Positions 51,614 through 60,133 are shown, counted from the first letter of the stretch. The stretch: 60,328 bases of DNA from CAYLJJ01 sp964384025 (GCA_964384025.1 CAYLJJ010000029.1:1-60328), one strand, 5' to 3'. Numbers and translations are program-made. The notes: generated by a model not told the origin, from the sequence alone.

Positions 51614-52833
51614 AGGAGCTGCTCGCTCCCTTTACCCGCAAGATGGCTCCCTTGGCCCTCACTGCGGCGTTGCTCACAGGAGTCCTGCTGCCCGCTTCTT
51701 GGCAACACCTCGCGCTCCAGGAGAAGCGCGCAGAGGCGCAGAGCTGGGCGCGGCAGCTGGCGGCGCGCTTAGAGCAGCGCGCCGCTGAGCGTCCAGGACT
51801 TTGGGCTTATGACAGCGAATATCTGGAGGCCCTCAGCCGCATCCTCTCCCGCGCCCCCACTTCAGCGCATCTGCGCCTTGATCTCCCTAGACGAGAGGGG
51901 GTCTTTCAGAGCGGCCCCCCCCCTCAATATCCTATCTCCGCCTGGGCGCTCATTCAGGGAGAGGGGCGACGCTTGGGGCGACTGCGGGTGCAACTCTCGG
52001 GAGAGCGCCTCTACTGGATGGGCCTCAAGCTTTGGTTGATAGCCTCTTTGATGGGGCTTCTTTTGGGCTTGGCCCTTTTGGCCCTGCCGCTGATCACCCT
52101 GGGTCGTGTAGAGCGTCGCCGCCGAGGGCTCTGGGATGCTCTCCAAGATGCCAACAGCAGTCTAGAGGCGCGGGTGGAGGAGCGCACCGCTGAGCTGCAG
52201 CGACGTGAGCAGGAGCTGAGCCGCCTGGGAGCTAGACTCCTGGCGGTACAGGAGGAGGAGCGGGCGCGCATCAGCCGCGATCTTCATGATGAGTTGGGTC
52301 AGCTTCTCACCGGACTGCGTCTTCGGTTGACAGCGATGGAGCCGATGGTCGAACGAGCTGGGCGGCAACACCTTCAGAGCGCTCTGGAGGCGGTGGATCT
52401 CGGGGTAGAGCAGATCCGTAACTTGGCTCATGCTCTACGGCCTCCTGAGCTGGACGCTCTGGGTCTAAGCAGCGCTTTAAAGGCCCACGCTGAGAGTTGG
52501 GCAGAGATGGCTCAAATCTCCCTTAAACTTGAGCTTCAAGACCCTCCTTCAGAGCTGGCTGAGCTGTTTTTTCGCATCGCCCAAGAAGCCCTCACCAATG
52601 TAGCGCGCCATGCTCAGGCTGAGCATGTACGCCTTGAGTTGGCTCCCATTGATGACGGCTGGCGGCTGATCGTAGAAGATGATGGCTGTGGGCTCTCTAA
52701 AGAGTCACAGCGCCAAGGTCTAGGGCTCCTGGGGGCTCGAGAGCGCGCTGAACAAGCTGGAGGCTATCTTGACCTGGAGCAGAGCAGCCTGGGAGGGCTC
52801 AAGCTCCTCGCTTGGCTGGAGGTGATCGATTGA
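51610..52833 (+). CDS. Membrane sensor histidine kinase, NarL/DesK type
   Basis: 407 residues. Membrane helices near 12-30 and 138-160 enclose a periplasmic segment of about 105 residues. A coiled-coil linker (DANSSLEARVEERTAELQRREQELSRLGARLL) leads to the HisKA_3 box ISRDLHDELGQLLTGLRL with the phosphoacceptor His near residue 225, and an HATPase_c domain with FFRIAQEALTNVARHAQAEHV (N box), VEDDGCGL (G1) and GLGLLGARERAE (G2). Partner of the downstream regulator. GTG start overlaps the upstream stop. Confidence 0.92.
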   Translation: MKELLAPFTRKMAPLALTAALLTGVLLPASWQHLALQEKRAEAQSWARQLAARLEQRAAERPGLWAYDSEYLEALSRILSRAPTSAHLRLDLPRREGVFQSGPPPQYPISAWALIQGEGRRLGRLRVQLSGERLYWMGLKLWLIASLMGLLLGLALLALPLITLGRVERRRRGLWDALQDANSSLEARVEERTAELQRREQELSRLGARLLAVQEEERARISRDLHDELGQLLTGLRLRLTAMEPMVERAGRQHLQSALEAVDLGVEQIRNLAHALRPPELDALGLSSALKAHAESWAEMAQISLKLELQDPPSELAELFFRIAQEALTNVARHAQAEHVRLELAPIDDGWRLIVEDDGCGLSKESQRQGLGLLGARERAEQAGGYLDLEQSSLGGLKLLAWLEVID

Positions 52834-53444
52834 AGATCCGTGTCTTTGTCGTTGAGGACCACACCATCGTTCGACAGGGCCTCATCGCCTTGCTGGAGTC
52901 CTGTGAAGATCTCCTGCTCGTCGGGGAGGAGGGGGATGGGCGCCGCGCCTTGGCGGCTATCCCGGAAGCTCAGCCCGACGTTGTGCTCTGTGATCTGGCT
53001 CTGCCGGGGCTCTCTGGCTTGGAGATCCTACAGCGCCTCCAGGAGCTGGAGAGTCCCCCCAAGGTTCTGATCCTTTCTATGTATCATGATCCCGTCTGGG
53101 TACAGCGCGCGGTGGAGGCGGGAGCCAAAGGTTATCTGCTCAAGGGGGCTGGAGTACAGGATGTGACCAAGGCGATCCGCGCGGTCGCGGCAGGAGAGAC
53201 CTTCCTCTCACCTGGGGCTCAGCGCTCCATCCATGCCAGCCCGCTCTCTCCTCGGGAGCGTGAGATCCTGACCCTTCTGGCCAGCGGTCACACCAGCAAG
53301 GAGATGGGGGGCATCCTGGGTATCAGCCCTCGAACAGCGGAGCATCATCGTGCTCGCTTGATGAGCAAACTCAATATCAATGATGTCGCTGGGCTGACCC
53401 GTTACGCGATCCGTAACGGCTTTGTAGATCAGAACCTCCGTTAG
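52830..53444 (+). CDS. NarL/FixJ-type response regulator
   Basis: 204 residues; TTG start at 52830 overlaps the kinase stop (TTGA) and has GGAGG seven bases upstream. Receiver domain (about 1-115): VVEDHTIVRQGL acidic pair, phosphoacceptor Asp in VVLCDLALPG, ILSMYHDP and GAKGYLLKG. LuxR-type HTH at 140-200: LSPREREILTLLASGHTSKEMGGILGISPRTAEHHRARLMSKL. Cognate regulator of the adjacent kinase; targets unknown, possibly its own operon. Confidence 0.95.
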   Translation: MKIRVFVVEDHTIVRQGLIALLESCEDLLLVGEEGDGRRALAAIPEAQPDVVLCDLALPGLSGLEILQRLQELESPPKVLILSMYHDPVWVQRAVEAGAKGYLLKGAGVQDVTKAIRAVAAGETFLSPGAQRSIHASPLSPREREILTLLASGHTSKEMGGILGISPRTAEHHRARLMSKLNINDVAGLTRYAIRNGFVDQNLR

Positions 53445-54151
53445 AGCCCCAACTTATGAACAATGATCCCTTCTGAGGCGCGCACACTCTTGAGGCACCA
53501 ACGCGCCAGCAATAGGCGTTGCCGCGCTTGAGGCAGATCTCCCTGAGATCCCTCCTCTGCCCGCATCGCTCGAACTCGAGGGACCAGATGAGAGAGGCTC
53601 ATCCCCACCGAGACAGAGACGTTGAAGCTCTCGGTGAAACCATACATCGGGATACGAAAGCTCTCATCACAGCCCGCCAAGGTCTCTGGCAACAGCCCTG
53701 TCTTCTCACTGCCAAAGAGCAGCAGGAGGGGCTCATCGATCGGGATCTGGCTTAACTCAAAGCGGGCGCGTGGCCCTGCACCAAAGACCCGCATCCCTCG
53801 TGCTCTCGCCCAGCTCATCATCGCTTCAGGGCTGGACAGGCGGTGGAGGTCTAACCAAGCGTGGGCCGCCATGCTGACTTGGCTGGAGACTCCAGGGAGC
53901 GGGAAGGCATGGCGGGCCTCTACGCTGACTACATCCTGGAGTCCCATCCCTTCCGCGCTGCGCAGGCAGGCTGCACCATTGTGGCTGTGGTAGAGATCTT
54001 CTAAACCCAACGCCAAGCTCTCCAAACGCAATGAGAGGACCTCCTGCATCCGTCTCAGGCGCTCCTCAAGCATATGGGGGGAGAGGGCCTCAATGATCGC
54101 CTCAACGGGGAGCTGATGGCCCTTAATTTCTAGGGTGTTGGGGATATTCAT
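53441..54151 (-). CDS. trmH: tRNA (guanosine-2'-O)-methyltransferase TrmH-like (SpoU family)
   Basis: 236 residues. N-terminal helical part RLRRMQEVLSLRLESLALGLEDLYHSHNGAACLRSAEGMGLQDV matches TrmH rather than the ribosomal SpoU enzymes. The knotted SAM domain shows LLLLFGSEKTGLLPETLAGCDESFRIPMYGFTESFNVSVSVGMSLSHL. TrmH methylates G18 of tRNAs. Tail-to-tail with the response regulator gene (4-base overlap of the ends). Confidence 0.88.
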   Translation of the reverse strand: MNIPNTLEIKGHQLPVEAIIEALSPHMLEERLRRMQEVLSLRLESLALGLEDLYHSHNGAACLRSAEGMGLQDVVSVEARHAFPLPGVSSQVSMAAHAWLDLHRLSSPEAMMSWARARGMRVFGAGPRARFELSQIPIDEPLLLLFGSEKTGLLPETLAGCDESFRIPMYGFTESFNVSVSVGMSLSHLVPRVRAMRAEEGSQGDLPQARQRLLLARWCLKSVRASEGIIVHKLGL

Positions 54152-54673
54152 CCCGCAGGTTTAGCAGGAGCGGAGCGCTCTTTTCTAGGGGTTACGGTTT
54201 ATAGCACCGTCCTCTGAACGAAGAGAGTTTTGGCTGACGCCCAAATATCAATTCCTCCTCTTCGCTCATCGATTGCAGCCGTGTTGGAGGCTCATAGATA
54301 CCACCTCATGGCGTGGGAAAATCTGATGTAGCAGCCTCGATCTTAGGATTGGCGGAACCGGAACGAGTGGGAATCTCGGAGCGCCCGCAAGTGTGCATTT
54401 AAAGTGTGCACGAGTGTGCGTGCACATGTGCACTGCACACTAAATGCACATGTGACATGGATGTCTCACCTTGGAAAAATGGGGATTTTGAGGGTGAGGA
54501 GGGTGATGGGTACGGGGTCAAAGAATGGTGTAAATATTGCTACTGCAATTGAAGTGTTGTTTTGAACTGAAAAAAAACATTTTTGTCTCGATTTTTGATG
54601 TTTTTTTCTGGTTTATTTACTTGGGTAAACTTCTCTGAATTTCAGACACAAAAAATATAAAGGATAAAATTTC
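54152..54673. other. Boundary region of the AT-rich island
   Basis: 522 bases before the low-GC genes. 54230-54390 is of normal GC and may be decayed coding sequence, but I see no frame worth calling. 54392-54450 holds a nested inverted repeat (separate entry). From 54460 the DNA becomes very AT-rich with A and T runs up to 54660, where AAAGGATAAAATTTC forms the ribosome binding site of the gene at 54674. Confidence 0.5.
54392..54450. repeat. Nested inverted repeat rich in TGTGCA/TGCACA
   Basis: The outer arms TGTGCATTTAAAGTGTGCA (54392-54410) and TGCACACTAAATGCACA (54434-54450) pair over 17 bp with a 2-base bulge. Between them lies a perfect 14-bp palindrome GTGCACATGTGCAC (54420-54433). 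The whole can form a cruciform or a branched RNA hairpin. No T-tract follows, so a simple terminator is unlikely. It marks the transition from GC-rich to AT-rich DNA. Confidence 0.75.
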
Positions 54674-55573
54674 TTGAGACGTAGAATTAGTATACTAACA
54701 GCAATTTTACTGTTGATGAGTTGTAAAACTCAGTCAGAAATTTGCGGTGAAAATGCAAGATTTAACAATCCAGAGTGTTTTCCCGATGGTGGACCATCAG
54801 GAGGAGGCCTTAAGTATATAAATTTACCTGTGATTGGATCTGACAATGAGTTAGAAATTAAAATGAAATGTGGTGGATATCAAACAAGAGTACTGTTTGT
54901 ACCTGCCGATGGAGAGCCTGAATATGGATTTGTAATTCAAAAGGTTGCTTTCAATATAACTGGATCAGTACCGGAGTATTTTGACCTAAATATTCTGGGA
55001 GTTTTTGATGATGGAAACGATTTTTGCGCTGAAATGGTTAATCATAATATTGTATTCTGGGAAATGTTCCCAGTACACAATAGATATTTAGAACCTATAG
55101 ATATTAATTCGGCTAAACAAGTTCACAGTGATGAACAACTTTTTTCTGTTACGACATACGCAAAATTCTTCACATCCGAAGATGTACGCGAATTTTACGA
55201 TGTTAATGAGTTTACACCATTTGATGATCTTATCAAGGTTATGGGATTTTGTGAAAAACATGTACCAGATCCACATGCTAGCGATTGGAGAAGAAAAATA
55301 ATTCCTGATAACCAAAGATTTTGTCCCTCATTTGCAATAATTGATAGAGAAATTGAATTTTTTGATCCTTATTTAAGCGATGAAAATTTAGGATATATGA
55401 TTGCAAAAGAACTTCCAGTATCAATTGAAGAGCCTACTATATGGACTTCGAGTTCAAATAGTGCATTAGTACGTGAATGGAGTATTAAAACAATAAATTG
55501 TTGTGATTCGACTGATGAGGATATTGATTCGACAATATTACTAAAGGTCCCTCGTTTGGTGGGCAATGATTGA
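54674..55573 (+). CDS. Low-GC lipoprotein, unknown function
   Basis: 299 residues from a TTG start (54674) with AAAGGAT before it. Lipoprotein signal TAILLLMSCKTQ (Cys17). A Gly-rich segment (DGGPSGGG) leads to a beta-rich body containing several Cys (KMKCGGY, FCAEM, GFCEKH, RFCPSF, NCCDST) and many Asp/Asn. Family not recognised. Codon use is AT-biased, unlike genes left of 54.1 kb. The next gene starts eight bases inside this one, so three lipoprotein genes form a coupled operon. Confidence 0.7.
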   Translation: MRRRISILTAILLLMSCKTQSEICGENARFNNPECFPDGGPSGGGLKYINLPVIGSDNELEIKMKCGGYQTRVLFVPADGEPEYGFVIQKVAFNITGSVPEYFDLNILGVFDDGNDFCAEMVNHNIVFWEMFPVHNRYLEPIDINSAKQVHSDEQLFSVTTYAKFFTSEDVREFYDVNEFTPFDDLIKVMGFCEKHVPDPHASDWRRKIIPDNQRFCPSFAIIDREIEFFDPYLSDENLGYMIAKELPVSIEEPTIWTSSSNSALVREWSIKTINCCDSTDEDIDSTILLKVPRLVGND

Positions 55574-56213
55574 TTCAATCATGAATATGAAGAAACCAAT
55601 ATTGATATTGTTAATTACAATGCAAGTATATGGTTGTAATGTTTCGTCAGTTTACTATTTAAGTGATAATCAGGTCAAAATAATAAGATATTTGCACAGT
55701 TTGCCAAGTTGGGAGGCCGTTTTCGAATATCCTGTTGAATTCCATAAGTTTTTTATGGCTGCATATTTATTAAAATCTGTGAATGATGATGAACGAAGAG
55801 AAATTCTCGCAAATTTTGTTCGAATTGCACCTGATTATCCACCTAATAGATTTTTTGAAAGAAGATTTTATATTCTTTTAAGGGTTATGTTTGAATTACC
55901 AAACAGAATTTCGCAAAATGAAGCAAGACCTTTCCATAATTGGATATATACCGGCAATATTAGAAATAAAAAATGGTTTTCAATAACCTGGCCGGTGATT
56001 ATTGGCGCGAATAAGTCTAAATTAATAATAAAACACCCTACTTTCAGAGAAAGTTATGATGGAATGATGGAATATGACTTTATGGTTGATAGATATAAGT
56101 TTAGGTCGCGCAAAGAATTGCGTATACATCAATATTCAATACTTAAACAAATCAAGTATCCAGAGGGGCAAATGCAGTTTTTTAGAAAACAAAAAGGAGG
56201 AGAAAAAAGATGA
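55566..56213 (+). CDS. Low-GC lipoprotein, unknown function
   Basis: 215 residues. The N-terminus ends in LLITMQVYGCNV (Cys24), a plausible lipoprotein signal with a preceding MNMKKP; starts at 55566, 55581 and 55587 are possible. The body is basic and aromatic-rich, mostly predicted helical (DNQVKIIRYLHSLPSWEAVFEYPVEFHKF) and unlike any family I know. It is coupled to both neighbours: eight-base overlap with the upstream gene and ATGA overlap with the MopE-type gene. Confidence 0.65.
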   Translation: MIDSIMNMKKPILILLITMQVYGCNVSSVYYLSDNQVKIIRYLHSLPSWEAVFEYPVEFHKFFMAAYLLKSVNDDERREILANFVRIAPDYPPNRFFERRFYILLRVMFELPNRISQNEARPFHNWIYTGNIRNKKWFSITWPVIIGANKSKLIIKHPTFRESYDGMMEYDFMVDRYKFRSRKELRIHQYSILKQIKYPEGQMQFFRKQKGGEKR

Positions 56214-58429
56214 CAGATTTTAAGATGTACGGGTTATCAATTATTATGGTCTTGTTTGGGTGTAGTCCAAGTATAGACTCACTATTACGATTGGATTCTG
56301 GAACTAAGGATGATTGTATTGATAGTGATGGTGATGGATTTTGCGAAGAAATAGATTGCAATGATTCAGATTATTCTATAAATCCCGATGTAATTGAAAG
56401 CTGTAATGGCGTAGATGACAACTGCAACACCCATATTGACGAAGAGACTATATCTGGAAGTGAATGTCTCTTAAAAAGAAATGGGTGTGAGTTTAGCGGA
56501 ATACATTACTGTAATTTTAATGGTAGTATTATTTGTGATGCTGAAGCCAGCATTCCAGATGAAATTTGCGATGGTATAGATAATGATTGCGATGGTGAAA
56601 TAGACGAAGGTAATCCAGGTGGTGGAGAAGAGTGCGATACAGGAGATCCTGGAATTTGTAATATAGGTGAATGGACTTGTGTAACAAATGCAGAATCTAC
56701 AGGTTTTGGATGTATTCCAAATATCACGCCTGGAACACAAGCAGAGATTTGTGATGGTGTAGATAATGATTGTGATGGTAGTATCGATGAAGATGCTGAC
56801 GGAAACCCAATCGCCACATCATGCTATACAGGCCCTGAAGGAACAAGTGGAGAAGGGCTTTGTTCAGATGGCATATGGACATGTTCAGAAGGACGTTTTG
56901 GTCCATGTATAGGACAGATACGACCTACAGATGAAATCTGCAATGGAAATGATGATGATTGCGATGGAATAGCAGATGAAGGTATGCCTGAAGAATGTGC
57001 CTGTGATCCAAATGCTAACCCTGATCCTGTATATTGTTATACTGGCCCAGCAGAAACAGATGGTGTAGGTTTATGTAATGGCGGTGACGCCATGTGCAAT
57101 GATACTACAAATCTATGGGAAGAATGTGCAGGTGAAATTCTCCCTACAGATGAGCTTTGCGACACTTTTGACAATGATTGCGATGGTATAGCAGATGAAG
57201 GGCTTGGTTTAGGAGATTCCTGTACTGTTGGCATAGGTCAATGTCAAAATACAGGCGTTGTTGAATGTGCCGCAGATCATGGCGTTAGATGTAATGCCAT
57301 AGAGCACGCTTCATCAGATGAGGTTTGCGATGGGATAGACAATGATTGCGATGGTATTATTGACGACATTCCTACGATTAATACAGATTGTAGCATGGGA
57401 ACAGGTACATGCGAAACAACTGGCATATATGTCTGCAATCTTGAAAACAATACCATAGTATGCAATGCACCTCCACCGAATTCATCAGAAGAAGTCTGTG
57501 ATGAAATAGATAATGACTGTGACGGTGATATTGACGAAGGCTTCAATGTCGGAGAAAGCTGTACAGTAGGTATCGGAGCTTGTGAACGTACTGGAATATT
57601 CGCTTGTTCGTTTGACACCACAGTCGTATGTAATATCCAACCTGGCGGACCTGGAGCAGAGATTTGTGATGGAATAGATAATGATTGTGATGGTGAAGTA
57701 GATGAAGGCTTTGGCGTTGGAAATCTATGTGTAGGAATAGGTGAGTGTTCTGATGGTCAACTTGAATGTAATCTGGTTGGAGAGGCCATCTGTAATACAA
57801 ATCCTGGTGGCAGTGCTTATGTAGAAGAGGATGACGTTTGTGATGGGCTAGATAACAACTGCAACGGAAATATAGATGAATACTACTATAGCCTTGGTCA
57901 AAGTTGTAATGAAAGTTGCAATGAAGGCGCATATGAGTGTCATCCAACAAACCAAAACAACACTATATGTAGTACTAGCCCATCTGGAAGTGAAGTCTTA
58001 CAAGAGATTTGCGACGGAATAGATAATGATTGCGACTGGCAAATCGATGAACAGGAAGATTTAGTAGCACCTCTTGCAGATGATCAGCTTGGCGTATGTT
58101 CTGGCAGTCATAAAGATTGCTCTGGGTTATCTGGCTGGACAGAACCAAACTATATAGCCTTTGTTGATATGTATGAAACAGTCGAGGTTTCATGTGATGG
58201 CCAAGATAATGACTGTGACGGCACTGTTGATGAAGACACCGACTTTCCTGAAATTCTAGCAGACAATCAAAATGGTGTTTGCGCTGGGATTGAGAAAGTC
58301 TGCTCTGGGGGAGGGTGGCAGGAACCAGATTATGCAGGCACTATCGGTGCTACATATGAGGCCACTGAGATACTCTGTGATACCCTAGATAACGATTGTG
58401 ACGGCGCTGTAGACGAAGGATGCCCTTGA
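56210..58429 (+). CDS. MopE-type lipoprotein with many CDGxDNDCDG repeats
   Basis: 739 residues; strong ribosome binding site AAAAGGAGGAG before the ATG. Lipoprotein signal SIIMVLFGCSPS (Cys18), then a calcium-type DSDGDGFCEEIDCNDSD and about twelve copies of the MopE motif, e.g. EICDGIDNDCDGEIDEG, spaced 45-70 residues apart with Cys-containing loops (ESCTVGIGACERTGIFAC). Cys pairs suggest each repeat is a small disulfide- and metal-stabilised module. Codon use is AT-biased but the repeats are like those of the GC-rich gene at 42068, so the fold is shared with the host genome. Probably a long surface stalk. Confidence 0.88.
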   Translation: MTDFKMYGLSIIMVLFGCSPSIDSLLRLDSGTKDDCIDSDGDGFCEEIDCNDSDYSINPDVIESCNGVDDNCNTHIDEETISGSECLLKRNGCEFSGIHYCNFNGSIICDAEASIPDEICDGIDNDCDGEIDEGNPGGGEECDTGDPGICNIGEWTCVTNAESTGFGCIPNITPGTQAEICDGVDNDCDGSIDEDADGNPIATSCYTGPEGTSGEGLCSDGIWTCSEGRFGPCIGQIRPTDEICNGNDDDCDGIADEGMPEECACDPNANPDPVYCYTGPAETDGVGLCNGGDAMCNDTTNLWEECAGEILPTDELCDTFDNDCDGIADEGLGLGDSCTVGIGQCQNTGVVECAADHGVRCNAIEHASSDEVCDGIDNDCDGIIDDIPTINTDCSMGTGTCETTGIYVCNLENNTIVCNAPPPNSSEEVCDEIDNDCDGDIDEGFNVGESCTVGIGACERTGIFACSFDTTVVCNIQPGGPGAEICDGIDNDCDGEVDEGFGVGNLCVGIGECSDGQLECNLVGEAICNTNPGGSAYVEEDDVCDGLDNNCNGNIDEYYYSLGQSCNESCNEGAYECHPTNQNNTICSTSPSGSEVLQEICDGIDNDCDWQIDEQEDLVAPLADDQLGVCSGSHKDCSGLSGWTEPNYIAFVDMYETVEVSCDGQDNDCDGTVDEDTDFPEILADNQNGVCAGIEKVCSGGGWQEPDYAGTIGATYEATEILCDTLDNDCDGAVDEGCP

Positions 58430-58759
58430 GCCTTTTTCGTTCCTTCCTGCCACTACTGCTTGTTCTCTTCCTATGCGCTTCAGCGTCTTCTCATGAACAC
58501 CCAAGTGAAGTTCAAAAAGGGGGGATCATTTCGAGCTATAACAATCCTCTATGGATTTGCTGGAGATGCTATAGGTATAGATTTCACTGAACATGAAACA
58601 TCACAGAAGGATATTCGTCGTATATTTGGATTCAATCCATGTATAGAATGGAAAGCTGGAGACAATATATATTTTGGTGCAAATTTAATATTGTTATGGT
58701 TAGACGATCCATTTTCTTATTTTGATACACGACGGTCATTGACTGAAATAGATTTATGA
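58426..58759 (+). pseudogene. Secreted protein gene broken by one base at a G6 tract
   Basis: A TTG at 58426 (GAAGGA upstream, overlapping the MopE stop as TTGA) opens a good signal peptide, LFRSFLPLLLVLFLCASAS, followed by HEHPSEVQKGG. This frame stops at 58590 after an unlikely tail. The frame that continues sensibly, GSFRAITILYGFAGDAIGIDF to the stop at 58757-58759, is one base over; removing one G from the run of six near 58519 would join them into about 110 residues. So either the gene is inactivated, or the tract is a sequencing error or a phase-variable switch. No family recognised; short for an outer-membrane barrel. Confidence 0.6.
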
Positions 58760-58779
58760 TAGAGAATTTTATTCTCTAT
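58759..58779 (+). terminator. Stem-loop after the broken secreted-protein gene
   Basis: ATAGAGAAT (58759-58767) pairs perfectly with ATTCTCTAT (58771-58779), 3-base loop, beginning at the last base of the stop codon and followed by TT. Mostly A-U, so moderate at best. Confidence 0.45.
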
Positions 58780-59158
58780 TTGGAAAGAATTATGTGTATA
58801 CTTCCCTATCTTAGCTGAGTCCGCCGGATTTTGTGGTTAATTCATTCTAAGGGGTTACGTCCACTCATGGCTGCGGCAACAAGCAAATTCTGTAGCCAAT
58901 TCTCGTGGTATGAGAAGCCATTGATATCTTGAAAGGGCGAGACTCTTGAAGGATGTCGACGGCGATTACGAGGGGAGTAGGGATGGAAATTCCATATTGA
59001 GGGCCTGCGCGCGAACCATCAGGCGGGTTGATTTGATGGTTCCGTGGAAAGTATTTGTGTGCAAGTAAACGCATTCCACGTGCCTGCTGGTGAAAACAGA
59101 CGTGTGATGCTCTTTAGCTACTACTCTGAAGATACAAACATGCGTTAGGAGGCGCAAT
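58760..59158. other. Structured intergenic region of the island
   Basis: Besides repeat copy 1, two consecutive perfect stem-loops occur: GAACCATCA (59013-59021) with TGATGGTTC (59034-59042), and directly after it CGTGGAA (59043-59049) with TTCCACG (59074-59080). Such stacked hairpins may belong to a structured RNA or to mobile-element ends. Short minus-strand frames here are not convincing genes. Confidence 0.5.
58815..58936. repeat. Direct repeat, copy 1 (122 bp)
   Basis: Starts CTGAGTCCGCCGG and is identical to 60207-60328 except one base (TTAATTC here, TTGATTC there). It contains a possible 8-bp stem with two G-U pairs (GGCTGCGG ... CTGTAGCC). Read on the minus strand it also encodes a protein-like tail ending VAAAMSGRNPLE before a stop, so it may be the end of a repeated gene. 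Function unknown. Confidence 0.85.
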
Positions 59159-59675
59159 ATGTACTGTTCAGTCATTCAAACTTATTGCAATTGCTTAAGG
59201 CTCGCATGCTTCATCCTAATAGGAGTTTCGTGTGTCGAAAACACTAATGATTTAGACATAAAAGGAATGTCAAAGGATGTAAGCCTTATTCATGAGCAAA
59301 AAACACCCGATTTTGGCTTACAAAATGGCGATATAAAGCATTTAGAACTTGATATTGCCTTATTAAGTCAGGAAAAATGATAGTTTTCTGGAAGAGCATT
59401 CTCAATGCGAGAACTTAGATGAGCAGGACTGCCTCACCCTTTTCACGTGTGACCCAATATATGGTGATCATCTTAATGATATTGGAGAACTTAGTTCTGG
59501 TTATATTGGCTGTCTAACATCAATAACACCTGAAGGAGATGGTATAAGCTGCAATACTGTTGCTTCTTGCACAGTAGCTACTGAAGGTTCTATTTGCTTT
59601 CGAATTCCACATGATTGTCCACCAGATGGATGGAGCATCGTACATTGCGGGAGTACTCCGGGTTGTATCGAGTAA
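59159..59675 (+). pseudogene. Cys-rich lipoprotein gene broken by one base at an A5 tract
   Basis: The ATG at 59159 has AGGAGG six bases upstream. The first frame gives a lipoprotein signal (LACFILIGVSCVEN, Cys25) and runs to a TGA at 59378-59380. The neighbouring frame then continues without a stop as DSFLEEHSQCENLDEQDCL, CDPIYG, SCNTVASCTVATEGSICF, PPDGWSIVHC, to a TAA at 59673-59675. Removing one A from AAAAA (59373-59377) fuses both into about 171 residues with twelve or more Cys, a layout common among myxobacterial surface lipoproteins. The same one-base change occurs in the previous gene, so sequencing error must be excluded. Confidence 0.7.
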
Positions 59676-60133
59676 ATTTTATACCTTATAAATATCTGCT
59701 CAGCCTGACTTACTGGATTGGCGGAACTCTTGCCCTTGCAATAATCGGATTACTTATTTTAATATGGTTTAGTTTTTCCCAAGAAAAAGAGGCCCCATGC
59801 GTTATTATTGCAACAATAAATGATGTAAAAATCTTCCAAAGCGAAGTTGATTTTATGCAGGCGCAGTTAATTTTGCAAGGAGGATCAGAGGACCAATATA
59901 GTGCGATGCTTGAGGTCCTTTGGCAGGAAAATGAGCGACAACGTCGCAAATTAATACCTGCTCCGACACGAGCTGATGCCCGACGGATTGCAGTAAGACG
60001 ACTTCGCCATGAACGTCTAAGTAATCATACGAATCCACAACTGAAACTTGGGAATATACCACAAAATACTCAGTTTACGGATTGTGGACTGAATATTATT
60101 AGCAAGGAAGCATATAATCGTGTTTTTCAGTAG
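59663..60133 (+). CDS. Membrane-anchored protein with SurA-like N-terminal segment
   Basis: 156 residues if the TTG at 59663 is used (GGGAG nine bases upstream, overlapping the previous gene). One membrane helix (about 17-38) is followed by a periplasmic part beginning PCVIIATINDVKIFQSEVDF, which resembles the start of SurA/PpiC-type chaperones, then a basic stretch ADARRIAVRRLRHERL. The peptidyl-prolyl isomerase domain is absent; the protein ends at 60133. Could be a truncated chaperone or an unrelated small anchor protein. Confidence 0.5.
   Translation: MYRVNFIPYKYLLSLTYWIGGTLALAIIGLLILIWFSFSQEKEAPCVIIATINDVKIFQSEVDFMQAQLILQGGSEDQYSAMLEVLWQENERQRRKLIPAPTRADARRIAVRRLRHERLSNHTNPQLKLGNIPQNTQFTDCGLNIISKEAYNRVFQ

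Noticed and set aside
59141..59160. GCGTTAGGAGGCGC resembling an integron attC core
   Set aside because: The GTTRRRY core is not met, no partner core with complementary arms is visible, and the AGGAGG is simply the ribosome binding site of the gene at 59159.
58865..59175. Two short minus-strand frames reaching into direct-repeat copy 1
   Set aside because: Neither has a ribosome binding site; the frame with the most protein-like tail (ending AAMSGRNPLE) is a different one and has no clear start in this copy.
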